Below, piece after piece: positions 53,789 through 63,189 of a DNA stretch of 64,000 nt; position 1 is the stretch's first letter; each line of letters opens with the position of its first letter. The stretch is from Corynebacterium sp. NML130628 (lineage in GTDB: Bacteria > Actinomycetota > Actinomycetes > Mycobacteriales > Mycobacteriaceae). The DNA lies in assembly GCF_001875665.1 (NCBI RefSeq), contig NZ_MLAL01000021.1, forward strand, positions 1 through 64,000, written 5' to 3'. The notes beneath the pieces were generated by a model. That model did not search any database. It was given only the letters and a program-made list of their open reading frames with translations, and had not been told where the DNA came from. A program made the translations under genes and the position numbers.

Positions 53789-54177
53789 TAGTTCTTGCCG
53801 CCGAACTCAGCGACGCGCTCCTGCACACGCGCAACCACGGAGTCGATGCGCTGCTTCGCGTCGTCGGCATCAATGCTGCCAAACGCGTCGCGGATCTCCT
53901 CAGCAACCAGCTTGAGGGCGTCCTTTGCCTCGTCGGCCTCGGCGGAGTCGCCAATGTTGCGGACGATGGACTCGGCGTCGCTTGCAAAGGAGGACACTGC
54001 GTCCTTCAGCTCCTTGTCGTCGCCAGCACCATCGAACGTGCTGCGAGCATTGTCAACAGCCTGCTTCAGCTGCTCAGTCACATCGTCACCCAGCTTGCCG
54101 ACGGCCTCCCCGACCGACTGCCCAGCAACCAGCAACGCATCCGCAATATCGCGCAGACCAGAATTCTTCTCAGACAT
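53788..54177 (-). CDS. Hypothetical acidic helical protein (129 aa)
   Basis: It starts MSEKNSGLRDIADALLVAGQ and is almost wholly helical and acidic, with an amphipathic repeat-like pattern (KQAVDNARSTFDG, RIDSVVARVQERVAEFGG). AAGGAGAAGG precedes the ATG. Such proteins lie upstream of DUF2516 genes in corynebacteria. It forms a tight trio with the DUF2516 and DUF445 genes. No function is known. Confidence 0.7.
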   Translation of the reverse strand: MSEKNSGLRDIADALLVAGQSVGEAVGKLGDDVTEQLKQAVDNARSTFDGAGDDKELKDAVSSFASDAESIVRNIGDSAEADEAKDALKLVAEEIRDAFGSIDADDAKQRIDSVVARVQERVAEFGGKN

Positions 54178-54190
54178 AATCCTTCTCCTT

Positions 54191-55471
54191 TTAGAAAAAC
54201 AACAACTGTGACACAGCGTATATAACAAGTCCAGCCAATGCACCCACAATCGTGCCGTTCACGCGGATGTACTGCAGGTCCTTGCCCACCATCAGCTCAA
54301 TCTTCTCGGCGGCTTCCTGCCCGTCCCACTTCTGAATCGTCTCCGAAATGATCCCGACTATCTGGCCCGCGCCGTTCTCCGCCGCGAAGTGCGTCCACTT
54401 CCGAAGGTGGCGCTCCGCTGCCTGACGTGTCTCAGGCTCGTTGACAAGCTTCTCACCCCACTCGTGCACCGTCAACGCTATCTTTCGACGCACCATGCTC
54501 TCCGGGTCGGAGGCCGACTCAATAATCGCCGCCGACACCTGCCCCCACAGCCCAGCAGCCGCGTTCTGCACCGCGTTCGACGCCATCACGTCCGCCTTCA
54601 GCTCCTCCACGCGAGTGATCATGGCGCCGTCGAATTGTAGGTCCTGCGCGAACTGGTTGATTTGGCGTCGAATAGCGCGGCGAGCTTCATGGTCCTTGTC
54701 CTTATCGACGTCCGCCATGAACGCCACCAGCTCGTTATACACCTTCGCGCCGACCAAGTCCCGCGCGAATTTCGGCGCCCAGGTGGGCATCCGCTCGTCG
54801 ATCGTGCGGACGATCACGTCCTCCATGCCTGCGAGGCGCTCGTTGCCCCAGGCAACGATGTCGTCAACCAGCGGCTCGATCTTGCCGTCCGCGATGAAGC
54901 CCTCCAGCGCGCGCCCAATCGGCGGACCCCAGACCGGCTCCGCGAACCGGTCAATCACCTGCGAGTTGAGGAACTCCTCCGCCTCCGCAGGGTCAACCGC
55001 CTCAACGGCCTTGACCGTAAATTTGCCGGCTTCCTCCGACACCCGCTTCGCGTTCTCCTCCAACGCCAACCACGTACCGGCACGCTCCGGGATACCCGCC
55101 GCCATCACCTTTTCCGTGATAGTTTCCGCATTCAGGAAGTTCTCGCTGACGAAGTCGCTCAGCGCGTCCGCCACCTGGTCCTTCTTGTTCGGCACCAGGG
55201 CCGTATGCGGAATCGGCAGCCCCATCGGATGCTTGAAAATCGCCGCGACCGCGAACCAGTCCGCCAGTCCGCCGACCATCCCGGCCTCCGCCGCCGCACG
55301 GACGTACCCCACCCACAACGGGGCGGTGCCCTGCGACTGCCACCACGAGCACGACAAAAAGATCACAGCCATCAGCCCCAGCAGGGCCGTCACCCCGATC
55401 TTGTACTTCCGCAGGGTCCTACGACGCTGCTCGTCCGCCTCAGTGAGCTCCATCAACGCATGTGTTGCCAT
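54191..55471 (-). CDS. DUF445 membrane protein
   Basis: 426 residues: an N-terminal membrane helix (IGVTALLGLMAVIFLSCSWW), the signature AAAEAGMVGGLADWFAVAAI then FKHPMGLPIPHTALVPNKKD, a long helical domain and a C-terminal membrane helix (VNGTIVGALAGLVIYAVSQL). It matches the DUF445 (YheB/YjiN) family. ATG 55471 is used; upstream extension runs into the sdh terminator. It is possibly an envelope scaffold; no function is established. Confidence 0.85.
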   Translation of the reverse strand: MATHALMELTEADEQRRRTLRKYKIGVTALLGLMAVIFLSCSWWQSQGTAPLWVGYVRAAAEAGMVGGLADWFAVAAIFKHPMGLPIPHTALVPNKKDQVADALSDFVSENFLNAETITEKVMAAGIPERAGTWLALEENAKRVSEEAGKFTVKAVEAVDPAEAEEFLNSQVIDRFAEPVWGPPIGRALEGFIADGKIEPLVDDIVAWGNERLAGMEDVIVRTIDERMPTWAPKFARDLVGAKVYNELVAFMADVDKDKDHEARRAIRRQINQFAQDLQFDGAMITRVEELKADVMASNAVQNAAAGLWGQVSAAIIESASDPESMVRRKIALTVHEWGEKLVNEPETRQAAERHLRKWTHFAAENGAGQIVGIISETIQKWDGQEAAEKIELMVGKDLQYIRVNGTIVGALAGLVIYAVSQLLFF

Positions 55472-55486
55472 GCATCTGATTAAAGC

Positions 55487-55529
55487 AAAAAATCTCCCCG
55501 CCACCACACTGAGCATGGTGACGGGGAGA
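55487..55529 (-). terminator. Intrinsic terminator after the sdh operon
   Basis: On the minus strand a hairpin with 14-nt arms (TCTCCCCGTCACCA and TGGTGGCGGGGAGA) is followed by six T. It ends the sdhCAB-membrane protein unit 15 bp after the last stop. Confidence 0.9.
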
Positions 55530-55543
55530 CCTGGAGGTAGCCG

Positions 55544-55912
55544 CTAATTGACGCGACCGGTCTGCTCACGGTACTGACGGTAGCCCGCGCGGCCCTTCAC
55601 AATCAGGACGGAGCCGAGGACGAGCGTCACCACCGCCTCTACGAGGCCGTACAGGATGAGCTGGCTGCTGAGCTGAGCAGACGCGCCGTACCCGTACGTG
55701 CCAACAGTTGCACCCCAGATGGCGAGCCCCATACCGAACAGTGATGCCAAAATCAGGCCCATAGCCACCCACGTGGAGTGACGTACAAGCGAAGAGTGCG
55801 GCGCGGAGTACGACACCGGGTCGTAGCCTTCGACGTACAGGTCCTGAATCTTGCCCTCGTACTCAGGGAACGACTCACTGCGGATATCAGCTACAGCATG
55901 TTGGGACGCCAT
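55544..55912 (-). CDS. Membrane protein downstream of sdhB
   Basis: 122 residues with an N-terminal cytoplasmic part (FPEYEGKIQDLYVEGYDPVS) and two membrane segments (VAMGLILASLFGMGLAIWGA and a longer one over LILYGLVEAVVTLVLGSVLI). It is 30 bp after sdhB and before the operon terminator, so it is cotranscribed with succinate dehydrogenase. Similar genes follow sdhB in other corynebacteria. No role is known. Confidence 0.75.
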   Translation of the reverse strand: MASQHAVADIRSESFPEYEGKIQDLYVEGYDPVSYSAPHSSLVRHSTWVAMGLILASLFGMGLAIWGATVGTYGYGASAQLSSQLILYGLVEAVVTLVLGSVLIVKGRAGYRQYREQTGRVN

Positions 55913-55942
55913 CGTTGTTTCCTTCCTCGTTTACTTTTCGTT

Positions 55943-56692
55943 TTAGTCGTCGCCGCCACGGACCGCCGCGCGAACACGCTCGGCGTTAATCGCGCCGACC
56001 GCATCCAGCGGAATGCCCGCAGGGCAGACGTCTGCGCACTCGCCGTACAGGGAGCAAGGACCAAAGTTGGTTTCCAACTCGTCGATCATCTTGCGTGCAC
56101 GACGGCTGCGCTCCAGCTTGCCCAGTGGCAGCAGCTTCAAGTGCTTCAGCTTAGCACCAGTGAACAGGTGCGCGGCGCCATTCGGGCACGCAGCCACACA
56201 AGCGCCACAGCCGATGCAGGCAGCGTAGTCAAGCGCAAGCTCGGAATCGTGGTGGTTGACGGACAGGGTGTCTGCGTCTGGGGCCGTGCCCGGGAAGACG
56301 GAGACGTAGCCGCCCTGCTGCATCACTCGGTCGAGCGCGGAGCGGTCGACCACAAGGTCCTTGATTACCGGGAACACAGCGGAGCGGAACGGCTCAATCT
56401 TGAGCGTGTCGCCGTCGTTGTAGTTCACCAGGCGCTGCAAACATGCAGGGACGTTCTGGTCCGCACCGTGTGGGCGACCGTTGATGGTCAAACCACAGGT
56501 ACCGCAGATGCCCTCGCGGCAGTCAGAAGCGTAGGTGAAAGGCTCCTTGCCTTCCTCAACGAATTGGTTGTTGACGTGGTCAAGCAGCTCCAGGATGGAC
56601 ATCTGCTCAACTGCGTCCGGCACCTCGACGGTCTCGAAGTGGCCTTCAGTATCGGGTCCGGCCTGACGCCAGATCTCAAGTGTCAGTTTCAT
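55943..56692 (-). CDS. sdhB: Succinate dehydrogenase iron-sulfur subunit
   Basis: A 249-residue subunit. [2Fe-2S] ligands are in DCREGICGTCGLTI (residues 57-70) with a further Cys in NVPACLQR. The C-terminal ferredoxin part has CIGCGACVAACPNGAAHLF and ECADVCPAGIPLDAV for the [4Fe-4S] and [3Fe-4S] clusters. It passes electrons from SdhA to menaquinone at SdhC. Its ATG overlaps the TAA of sdhA by one base. Confidence 0.96.
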   Translation of the reverse strand: MKLTLEIWRQAGPDTEGHFETVEVPDAVEQMSILELLDHVNNQFVEEGKEPFTYASDCREGICGTCGLTINGRPHGADQNVPACLQRLVNYNDGDTLKIEPFRSAVFPVIKDLVVDRSALDRVMQQGGYVSVFPGTAPDADTLSVNHHDSELALDYAACIGCGACVAACPNGAAHLFTGAKLKHLKLLPLGKLERSRRARKMIDELETNFGPCSLYGECADVCPAGIPLDAVGAINAERVRAAVRGGDD

Positions 56693-58710
56693 TACTTGTA
56701 GTTCCTCGTCATCAGTGGGATCGAATCGAAGTACAGTGGCTCGGCGTGACGCACGAACTGGTCATTGCCCACGGTCTCCCATGCGGAGACGAAGCACCAG
56801 TTCTCGTCGTCACGAGCGGCCTCGCCGTCTTCGGTGAGGTGGTCCATGCGGTAGTGAGCACCACAGGACTCGTTGCGGTCAAGTGCGTCAATACACATCA
56901 GCTCGCCGAGGTTGATGTAGTCAACCAGGCGAAGCGCAGCCTCGAGCACCTGGTTCATCTCATCAGCGCGACCTGGGATGTGGAGGTTCGCCCAGAAATC
57001 ATTACGCAGGGCACGGATCTTGTCGATGCCCTCACGCAGGCTGTCGGCGGTACGCGACACGCCACAGTGCATGTACAAAATCTCGCCCAGCTTCACGTGG
57101 AAGTACTCCGGACCGTGCGGGTCGGAGCCCTTGATGTTCATCAGGCTGTCGATGCGCTGCTGCGCACGCTGTACAGCCTCGACGGATGCAGGTGCGTCCT
57201 CTGCGTACACCGGCTCATTGAGGTGATCCGCCAGGTAGTTCGGCACCGTGAACGGAATGGTGAACCAACCGTCAACCGATGCGGACAGCAGCGAGTTCGC
57301 GCCCAGGCGGTTCGCACCGTGGTAGGTCCAGGAGCACTCGCCTGCTGCGAAGAGGCCGTCGATAGACGTCATCTCGTTGAAGTCAGTCCACAGGCCACCC
57401 ATGGAGAAGTGCACCGTCGGCGCAATACGCATCGGAGCCTTGTATGGGTTCTCGCCGGTGGAATCCTTGTACATCTCGAAGAGGTTGCCGTAACGCTCAC
57501 GGATGACATCCTCGCCGAGGCGCTCGATGGAATCCTTGAAGTCCAGGTACGCCGAGTTGTGCAGCGGACCAACACCGAAACCGGCGTTGAGCTGCTGCGA
57601 AATAGCACGGGACGCAACGTCACGTGGCACGAGGTTACCGAACGCCGGGTAGCGACGCTCCAGGAAGTAATCGCGCTCGTCCTCTGGAATGGTGTTCGGG
57701 TCGCGGTCGTCGCCCTTTTCCTTCGGGGTCCAGATGCGGCCGTCGTTACGCAGGGACTCGGACATCAGCGTCGTCTTCGACTGCCAGCTCGCGTTCAGCG
57801 GCAGGCCGGTCGGGTGGAACTGAATGAACGCCGGCGACGCCAGGTACGCACCAAGCTCGTGCGCACGCATCATCGCGGAAGAGTTCGAGTTCTTCGCCAA
57901 CGTGGTCTTGTGGTACACGTTGCCGTAGCCGCCGGTACCCAGCACAACAGCGTGGCCGGTGAACGGGGTCAGGGAGCCGTCAATCAGGTTGCGGGTAACA
58001 ATACCGCGGCAACGCTTCTTGCCGTCTTCCTCAGTAATGATCAGATCGATCAGGTCGTTGTGCGTGAAGATCTCAACGTTACCCAGGTGAATCTGACGCT
58101 GCAGCGCCGACGCGGTGGACAGCTGCAGCTGCTGGCCTGTTTGGCCACGGGTGTAGTACGTACGGGAGACCTGCACACCACCGAAGGAACGAGTAGCAAG
58201 ACCGCCACCGTACTCACGCGCGAACGGAGCACCGATAGCGTTCATGTGGTCGATCACGCGCACCGACTCGACAGCCAAGCGCCAGCAGTCAGCCTCACGG
58301 CAGCGGTAGTCGCCGCCCTTCACGGTGTCCTTCACGTGGCGGTACGCGCCGTCGTTATCAACCTTCTTGCCGCGGGCGGCGTTGACGCCACCCTGCGCTG
58401 CGATGGAGTGTGCACGACGAGGAGCATCATGGTACGTGAAAACCTGTACCTGATAGCCCAACTCGCCCAACGCGGCGGCAGAAGCACCGGCAGCCAAGCC
58501 GGTACCAACAACGAGCACCTTAAACTTGCGACGGTTCAGCGGGGACACCAGCTGCATGTGGTCCTTCTGGTACTCCCACATGTCTTTCATCCGAACCTCG
58601 TGGCGGTCCGGCATCGCATTATCAAGAATGCGACCAATGGTGACACCAGGAGCCGAGGACTCCGGCTGGCGGAACACCTCGTCCTGCGTCTGGTTCAAAG
58701 AGGTAGTCAT
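56692..58710 (-). CDS. sdhA: Succinate dehydrogenase flavoprotein subunit
   Basis: A 672-residue catalytic subunit. Dinucleotide motif VLVVGTGLAAGASAAALGEL; covalent-FAD region RRAHSIAAQGGVNAARG; substrate-site residues in HPTGLPLNASWQSKTTLMSE and TVHFSMGGLWTDFNEMTSID; FAD-binding GECSWTYHGANRLGANSLL. The long form with these insertions is the type used with a single diheme SdhC in Actinobacteria. It lies 22 bp after sdhC. Confidence 0.96.
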   Translation of the reverse strand: MTTSLNQTQDEVFRQPESSAPGVTIGRILDNAMPDRHEVRMKDMWEYQKDHMQLVSPLNRRKFKVLVVGTGLAAGASAAALGELGYQVQVFTYHDAPRRAHSIAAQGGVNAARGKKVDNDGAYRHVKDTVKGGDYRCREADCWRLAVESVRVIDHMNAIGAPFAREYGGGLATRSFGGVQVSRTYYTRGQTGQQLQLSTASALQRQIHLGNVEIFTHNDLIDLIITEEDGKKRCRGIVTRNLIDGSLTPFTGHAVVLGTGGYGNVYHKTTLAKNSNSSAMMRAHELGAYLASPAFIQFHPTGLPLNASWQSKTTLMSESLRNDGRIWTPKEKGDDRDPNTIPEDERDYFLERRYPAFGNLVPRDVASRAISQQLNAGFGVGPLHNSAYLDFKDSIERLGEDVIRERYGNLFEMYKDSTGENPYKAPMRIAPTVHFSMGGLWTDFNEMTSIDGLFAAGECSWTYHGANRLGANSLLSASVDGWFTIPFTVPNYLADHLNEPVYAEDAPASVEAVQRAQQRIDSLMNIKGSDPHGPEYFHVKLGEILYMHCGVSRTADSLREGIDKIRALRNDFWANLHIPGRADEMNQVLEAALRLVDYINLGELMCIDALDRNESCGAHYRMDHLTEDGEAARDDENWCFVSAWETVGNDQFVRHAEPLYFDSIPLMTRNYK

Positions 58711-58732
58711 TAAAGTTTCTCCTAATCAGCCG

Positions 58733-59506
58733 TTAGCGGGTGTATCCCGGGATAAGACCAGCCATAATGGCCAGTGGCATGATGACGTTGCCAAGCACGA
58801 CGATGAACGGCAGCACGTACCCCAACACGACCATCACGCCGCGTCCACGCTCGCCGAGCCATCCAAGGTCAGAAACCGCCAGGTACACACCGTGCGTCAG
58901 GTGCAGCAGCAGTGCCAGCATGGCAACCACATAGAACAAGGTCACGTACCAACGCTCAGGAGCGAAGGTTGCAATCAGGTTGTCGCGAACATTGCCGTGA
59001 ACGAACTGGTCAGAAGCAACAACCGTGCCCGCGGTCAGGTCCAGGATGTGGAAGATGATGAACAGCAGCAGGATGACGCCGGTCACCAGCATCCAACGCG
59101 TCGCGGTGGACTGCCAGCCCCCCATCAGGTTCGTACGTTTGAACGTACCGCGCGACTCGGCGGAGCGCTTCTTCAGAGCAAACGCACCATACACGTGCAG
59201 GATCAGGCAGGTCAGCAGCACGATACGGAGGATCCACAGGAATCCCCCGCGCGGGAACAGTGGCTCACCAAACGTGCGGAACCACTCGCCGTAGTCATCG
59301 ATGTGTGCGCCGCCATCAGCCTTGAGCGGCATGAAAATTTTCAGGTTGCCCACCATGTGAACAAGCAGGAAGAGTCCGAAGATGAGGCCAGTGATGGCCA
59401 TTTCGAGCTTTACTGCCCATGTTGGGATCCCTGGTCGCTCTCGTAGCGACTTCTCAGTAATTTTTCCGTGACGAATTGCTTCACGGTCTGTTTTTTGTAC
59501 AGTCAT
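58733..59506 (-). CDS. sdhC: Succinate dehydrogenase cytochrome b subunit
   Basis: A 257-residue five-segment membrane anchor. Heme-ligand candidate His residues lie in LLVHMVGNLKIF, LLTCLILHVYGAF, IFHILDLTAGTVV and LLLHLTHGVYLAV. No separate sdhD is present, as in the menaquinone-reducing diheme type. It starts the sdhCAB operon, with a 700-bp upstream region that carries GlxR- and RamA-type sites. Confidence 0.93.
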   Translation of the reverse strand: MTVQKTDREAIRHGKITEKSLRERPGIPTWAVKLEMAITGLIFGLFLLVHMVGNLKIFMPLKADGGAHIDDYGEWFRTFGEPLFPRGGFLWILRIVLLTCLILHVYGAFALKKRSAESRGTFKRTNLMGGWQSTATRWMLVTGVILLLFIIFHILDLTAGTVVASDQFVHGNVRDNLIATFAPERWYVTLFYVVAMLALLLHLTHGVYLAVSDLGWLGERGRGVMVVLGYVLPFIVVLGNVIMPLAIMAGLIPGYTR

Positions 59507-59886
59507 GGCACCTCCAGTGTCACAACCACTTTAGGCACCAACCTTCACTATTACCTAGTCAGGGCATGTTTCTTTCGTCTAACTTTCACCCAAAATTCAC
59601 AAGATTGGCGCGCTTGACAAATTGTCAGAATTTTTAGCATGGCGACACCCTGCATATATTCAGTATGAGAACAAACCAAGGTAAACCTAATTTGTGATAT
59701 TACTCACTGATAGTCTTTCACGTCTGTAAAATCGCGGAATTACCCCCAAAGGTCGGTAGCACAAAGCGTGCTTCAAAAACCGCGAACCGGATGTGCTAGT
59801 GCATTTCGCATCACACAGCCAACACGCCCCAGAACTTGCCTCCAACGCACCTCAAATTGCTTGAAGCGTGAAGGCGGGCCGGGTGC
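59507..59886 (-). promoter_or_regulatory. sdhCAB upstream regulatory region
   Basis: An AT-rich region next to sdhC. It contains a GlxR/CRP-type site TGTGATATTACTCACT (59693-59708), which fits TGTGA-N6-TCACA at 9 of 10 fixed positions, and a C5 run ACCCCCA (59742-59748) matching the RamA half-site. Both factors are known to control sdhCAB in C. glutamicum. No gene was seen here. Confidence 0.6.
59693..59708. promoter_or_regulatory. GlxR (CRP-type) binding site
   Basis: The sequence TGTGATATTACTCACT is a near-perfect copy of the GlxR consensus, about 187 bp upstream of the sdhC start codon. GlxR is the cAMP-responsive global regulator of corynebacteria and is an established regulator of the sdh operon. 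Confidence 0.65.
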
Positions 59887-59962
59887 GCACCAAATTCCTT
59901 CGCTAGGTTTGTGGGACCTGGGGTTTTGCAAACCGGCTCGCCGAAAAACAGGAATGTGGTGC
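59887..59962 (+). repeat. Type A intergenic repeat, copy 10
   Basis: 76 bp with ends GCACCAAATTCC and GGAATGTGGTGC and a partly diverged core (GGGACCTGGGGTTTTGC), plus orientation. It is followed 17 bp later by a type C copy. Confidence 0.82.
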
Positions 59963-59979
59963 GAAGAAGTAGTGGGCTT

Positions 59980-60084
59980 GGGAACTATCTTCGTAGACAC
60001 AAGTCGCGACCTGGGGAAATAAAGGTGTTGGTCGACGGTAACCGGCCTCAGAGGCCAAGTAGTTCCCGGGCGTGGGAACTTTTC
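59980..60084 (-). repeat. Type C repeat, copy 2
   Basis: 105 bp bounded by GGGAACTAT (59980-59988) and GGGAACTTTTC (60074-60084), with a palindrome AGTTCCC-N6-GGGAACT at 60061-60080. It aligns along its whole length to 35530-35634 in opposite orientation. It carries an intact core GTCGCGACCTGGGGAAAT shared with type A. Confidence 0.75.
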
Positions 60085-60186
60085 ACACGGGGCAGGCCGG
60101 GGCGGGCCGGGGCAGGGCGAACGAGGCGAGGGATCTCCAGGGACGGACTGAAGTAAGCAAACAAGCAATCCCACCCACGCAACGCG

Positions 60187-60217
60187 AAACCCGGCCCCAC
60201 CGGATGGTGGGACCGGG
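60187..60217 (-). terminator. Intrinsic terminator of lpd
   Basis: On the minus strand, CCCGGTCCCACC and GGTGGGGCCGGG form a 12-bp stem with a 4-nt loop, followed by TTT. It lies about 30 bp after the lpd stop. Confidence 0.8.
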
Positions 60218-60245
60218 CGTCGAAAAGATGGAGCAGGAAGGAAAG

Positions 60246-61658
60246 CTACAGGTTAATCATGTGGCCTTCGATGCCGTGAGCCGCTTCCTTGAGCACCTCA
60301 GACAGGGTTGGGTGGATGTGGATGGAGCGTGCGATTTCGCCGGCGGTGAGGTCGAAACGCTGGGCGAGGACAACCTCCGGCAGCAGCTCGGCAACGTTGG
60401 CGCCAACCAGGTGGGCGCCAAGGATCTCGCCGTACTCTGCGTCGGCGACAATCTTGCCGAAGCCCGCGGTCTCCGCCAGGCCCACCGCCTTGCCGTTCGC
60501 AGAGAACGGGAAGGTCGCAACCTTAATTTCGCGGTCTGGCCACTTCTCCTTCGCCTGCTCCTCGGTGTAGCCCATGGAGGCGACCTGAGGGTTGCAGAAG
60601 GTGGCGCGCGGCGTCATCATGTAGTCCTCGATCTCGAGGGTTTCGGCACCCGCGATGGTTTCGGCGGCGATGATGCCCTGCGCCTCCGCAACGTGCGCGA
60701 GCTGCAGCTTCGCGGTGACGTCGCCGATGGCGTAGATGCCGTCGACGTTGGTACGCATGCGGTCATCGATGGCGATGGCGCCGCGCTCGGTAAGTTCGAC
60801 ACCAGCCTTGCCCAAGCCGTAGCCCTCGACGCGCGGGGCGAAGCCGACGGAGATCATCACACGGTCAACAGTGAGCGTCTCGGTTGTGTCGGTGCCATTC
60901 TTCTTGACGTCCACCTCGACCGAGTCGCCGTTGTCGCGCACGGCAGTGGTTGCGTGGCCGGTCATGAGCTTGACGCCGAGCTTCTTGTACGCCTTCGCGA
61001 TTTCCTTGGACACATCCTTGTCCTCGTTCGGCAGGACGCGATCCATGTACTCGATAACGGTGACGTCCACGTCGTAGTTGGACAGCACGTAGGCGAACTC
61101 CATGCCGATAGCGCCCGCACCCACGATGACCATGGACTTCGGCGCGTCCTCGTTGAGGATCTGCTCCTCGTAGGAGACAACGTTCTTGCTCAACTCAATG
61201 CCTGGCAGGGTGCGCACGACGGAGCCGGTCGCGATGATGCAGTTGTCGAAGGTGACGGTTGTGCCCTTGTCGTCACCCTCGGTGATCTCGATCGTGTTGG
61301 AGTCGGTGAAGGAGCCAAGACCGTGAATCTCCTGGATCTTGTTCTTCTTCATCAGGTAGTGCACGCCGCCGACGATCTTCTCGGAAACCTTGCGGGAGCG
61401 CTTGTGGGCATCTGCGTAATCGAATTCGACATCACCCTTGATGCCGAACGTCTTCGCTTCATGGTTAAAGATGTGGGCGATCTCCGCGTTCTTAATCAAC
61501 GACTTCGACGGAATACACCCAACATTGAGGCACACACCTCCCCAGTACTGCTTCTCAATCACCGCAGTCTTCAGCCCAAGCTGCGATGCTCGGATGGCGG
61601 CGACATAGCCACCAGGGCCAGCGCCGAGGACAACAACGTCATAATGCTCTTTAGTCAC
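60246..61658 (-). CDS. lpd: Dihydrolipoyl dehydrogenase
   Basis: A 470-residue FAD disulfide oxidoreductase, the E3 of pyruvate and 2-oxoglutarate dehydrogenase complexes. The N-terminal motif [20 protein letters not shown] is followed by the redox disulfide [19 protein letters not shown]-binding [20 protein letters not shown], and C-terminal [20 protein letters not shown] with the catalytic His. GTG 61658 is the start; the -10 TATCCT lies 7 nt upstream, so the transcript is probably leaderless. Upstream in-frame sequence is not conserved in style. Confidence 0.94.
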   Translation of the reverse strand: MTKEHYDVVVLGAGPGGYVAAIRASQLGLKTAVIEKQYWGGVCLNVGCIPSKSLIKNAEIAHIFNHEAKTFGIKGDVEFDYADAHKRSRKVSEKIVGGVHYLMKKNKIQEIHGLGSFTDSNTIEITEGDDKGTTVTFDNCIIATGSVVRTLPGIELSKNVVSYEEQILNEDAPKSMVIVGAGAIGMEFAYVLSNYDVDVTVIEYMDRVLPNEDKDVSKEIAKAYKKLGVKLMTGHATTAVRDNGDSVEVDVKKNGTDTTETLTVDRVMISVGFAPRVEGYGLGKAGVELTERGAIAIDDRMRTNVDGIYAIGDVTAKLQLAHVAEAQGIIAAETIAGAETLEIEDYMMTPRATFCNPQVASMGYTEEQAKEKWPDREIKVATFPFSANGKAVGLAETAGFGKIVADAEYGEILGAHLVGANVAELLPEVVLAQRFDLTAGEIARSIHIHPTLSEVLKEAAHGIEGHMINL

Positions 61659-61765
61659 GTCACATAGGATACGTTGCTTGTAACGTTTTCGCCTCAATAT
61701 CGGACACTTTAATAGAATGCTTGAAGGACCCCCTTCACCACCTACAAATAGTTGAGGAGCACCCC

Positions 61766-63052
61766 GTGAATATTGCGCGCCCAGCCATCGCCGGAGCCGC
61801 CGCCGTCGCGATCGCTGCAGGAGGCTGGTATGCCGTTTCACCATCCGAGGAACAGGCAACGACCATTTCTGCCGCCCAGAGCGTAGAGGAAACGTCGATA
61901 AGTGAGGCGACGACGACCCCTTCCTCAAAGACCACCACGACCACAACCCAGGTTGAGGAAACGACGGTCGTCGAAGTCGTCGAGGAGGACAGCACCGAAC
62001 CCACGCTTGACGACGCCGACATCCCCACATCCGAGGGCTCCGAAACCACAAACGACGCCATCAAGCGCGTGAAGAAGCTGGAGACCGCACCGAAGAAACC
62101 CTACGGTAAGGATAAGGACCAGCGGTGGTTTACCGACATCGACGGCATTAGAGGCTCCGAAAAGCTCAGCGTCTACTCCCCCGCCATGGAACGCGACATC
62201 CCCGTCGGCGTGATCCGCGCAGACGTACCCGACGCCCCCACCGTCTACCTCCTCAACGGCGCCGGCGGCTCCGAACAGGACACCGACTGGATCGCCCAGG
62301 CCTGGGACGTTGTAAACGATGTGTTTAAAGATAGATCGGTAAACGTCGTCATCCCGATGGCTGGTGCGTTCTCCTACTACATCGACTGGCTCTACGAGCC
62401 CGACACCCCATACCTGCAAGGAAAGCAGTTGTGGTCCACATTCCTGGGCTCCGAGCTTCCCGACGCCATCGAGCCCTACCTCGGCGCCAAGAAGGACAAG
62501 CGCGCCGTCGTCGGGTTCTCCATGTCCGCCACCTCAGCTCTCCTCCTCGCTGAGCACAACCCAGGCAAATACGCCGCCGTCGGCTCTTTCTCGGGCTGCG
62601 CCGCTACCTCCACGGGCATCCCGAACGGCTGGGTCAACCTGACCGTCAACCGCGGCGGCGCCAAACCTGAAGAAATGTGGGGCCGCGCCGGCAGCGAGTA
62701 CAACCGCCACAATGACGCCCTCGTCAACGCGGAGAAGCTCAAGGGCACCAAACTGTACATCTCCAGCGCAACCGGCCTCTTCGCCGAAAGCGACACCGTC
62801 GGCTTCCTCCGCAAGACCCGTAACATGGACTTCATCCAGGCCTCTGCGAATGCGCAGACCCTCATCGTCGAGGGCGGCGTGATCGAAGCCGCCATGAACG
62901 CCTGCACCCACGACCTGCTGGTCAAACTGAAGGCCAACGACATCCCATACAACGCCAACCTGCGCGCCACCGGCACCCATTCCTGGCGCATCTGGAAGGA
63001 AGACCTGGAGCTCGCCTGGAAGCAGACCATCAAGCCGGCGCTTGGGGTTTAG
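61766..63052 (+). CDS. Trehalose corynomycolyltransferase-type esterase (Ag85/Cmt family)
   Basis: A 428-residue exported protein: a signal-anchor N-terminus ([20 protein letters not shown]), a Thr/Glu-rich linker to about residue 105, then an alpha/beta-hydrolase of the esterase D/antigen 85 family. The oxyanion-side motif is [13 protein letters not shown], the nucleophile Ser is in [14 protein letters not shown], and the His is in [16 protein letters not shown] 61766 has GAGGAG upstream. These enzymes move corynomycolic acid between trehalose esters, arabinogalactan or proteins. A second copy starts at 63591. Confidence 0.88.
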   Translation: MNIARPAIAGAAAVAIAAGGWYAVSPSEEQATTISAAQSVEETSISEATTTPSSKTTTTTTQVEETTVVEVVEEDSTEPTLDDADIPTSEGSETTNDAIKRVKKLETAPKKPYGKDKDQRWFTDIDGIRGSEKLSVYSPAMERDIPVGVIRADVPDAPTVYLLNGAGGSEQDTDWIAQAWDVVNDVFKDRSVNVVIPMAGAFSYYIDWLYEPDTPYLQGKQLWSTFLGSELPDAIEPYLGAKKDKRAVVGFSMSATSALLLAEHNPGKYAAVGSFSGCAATSTGIPNGWVNLTVNRGGAKPEEMWGRAGSEYNRHNDALVNAEKLKGTKLYISSATGLFAESDTVGFLRKTRNMDFIQASANAQTLIVEGGVIEAAMNACTHDLLVKLKANDIPYNANLRATGTHSWRIWKEDLELAWKQTIKPALGV

Positions 63053-63096
63053 CGCCTTTCTTTAGGCACGTCAGGGCCGCGCACCATAGCTGCTAG

Positions 63097-63173
63097 GCAC
63101 CAAATTCCCTCCCTTAAGGACTGCGACCTGGGGAAACGCTCATGCCCTCTTCCAAAAAATAGGAATCTGGTGC
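63097..63173 (+). repeat. Type A intergenic repeat, copy 11
   Basis: 77 bp with ends GCACCAAATTCC and GGAATCTGGTGC and a perfect core GCGACCTGGGGAAACGC. It lies 44 bp after the stop of the mycolyltransferase gene. Confidence 0.88.
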
Positions 63174-63189
63174 GCCCCTTGAAAGCCTC

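Noticed and set aside
56680-58713. 677-codon plus-strand ORF
   Set aside because: Complete antisense of sdhA, which has all the motifs of the flavoprotein. No ribosome-binding site and no known domain.
59675-59695. DtxR box near AGGTAAACCTAA
   Set aside because: Only one half resembles the 19-bp consensus; the second half does not match.
60072-61667. 531-codon plus-strand ORF
   Set aside because: Antisense of lpd, begins inside a repeat; composition is that of a shadow frame.
61717-61755. 12-codon leader ORF before the mycolyltransferase gene
   Set aside because: ATG 61717 opens a proline-rich peptide ending at the ribosome-binding site, but there is no ribosome-binding site of its own and no attenuator structure is visible.
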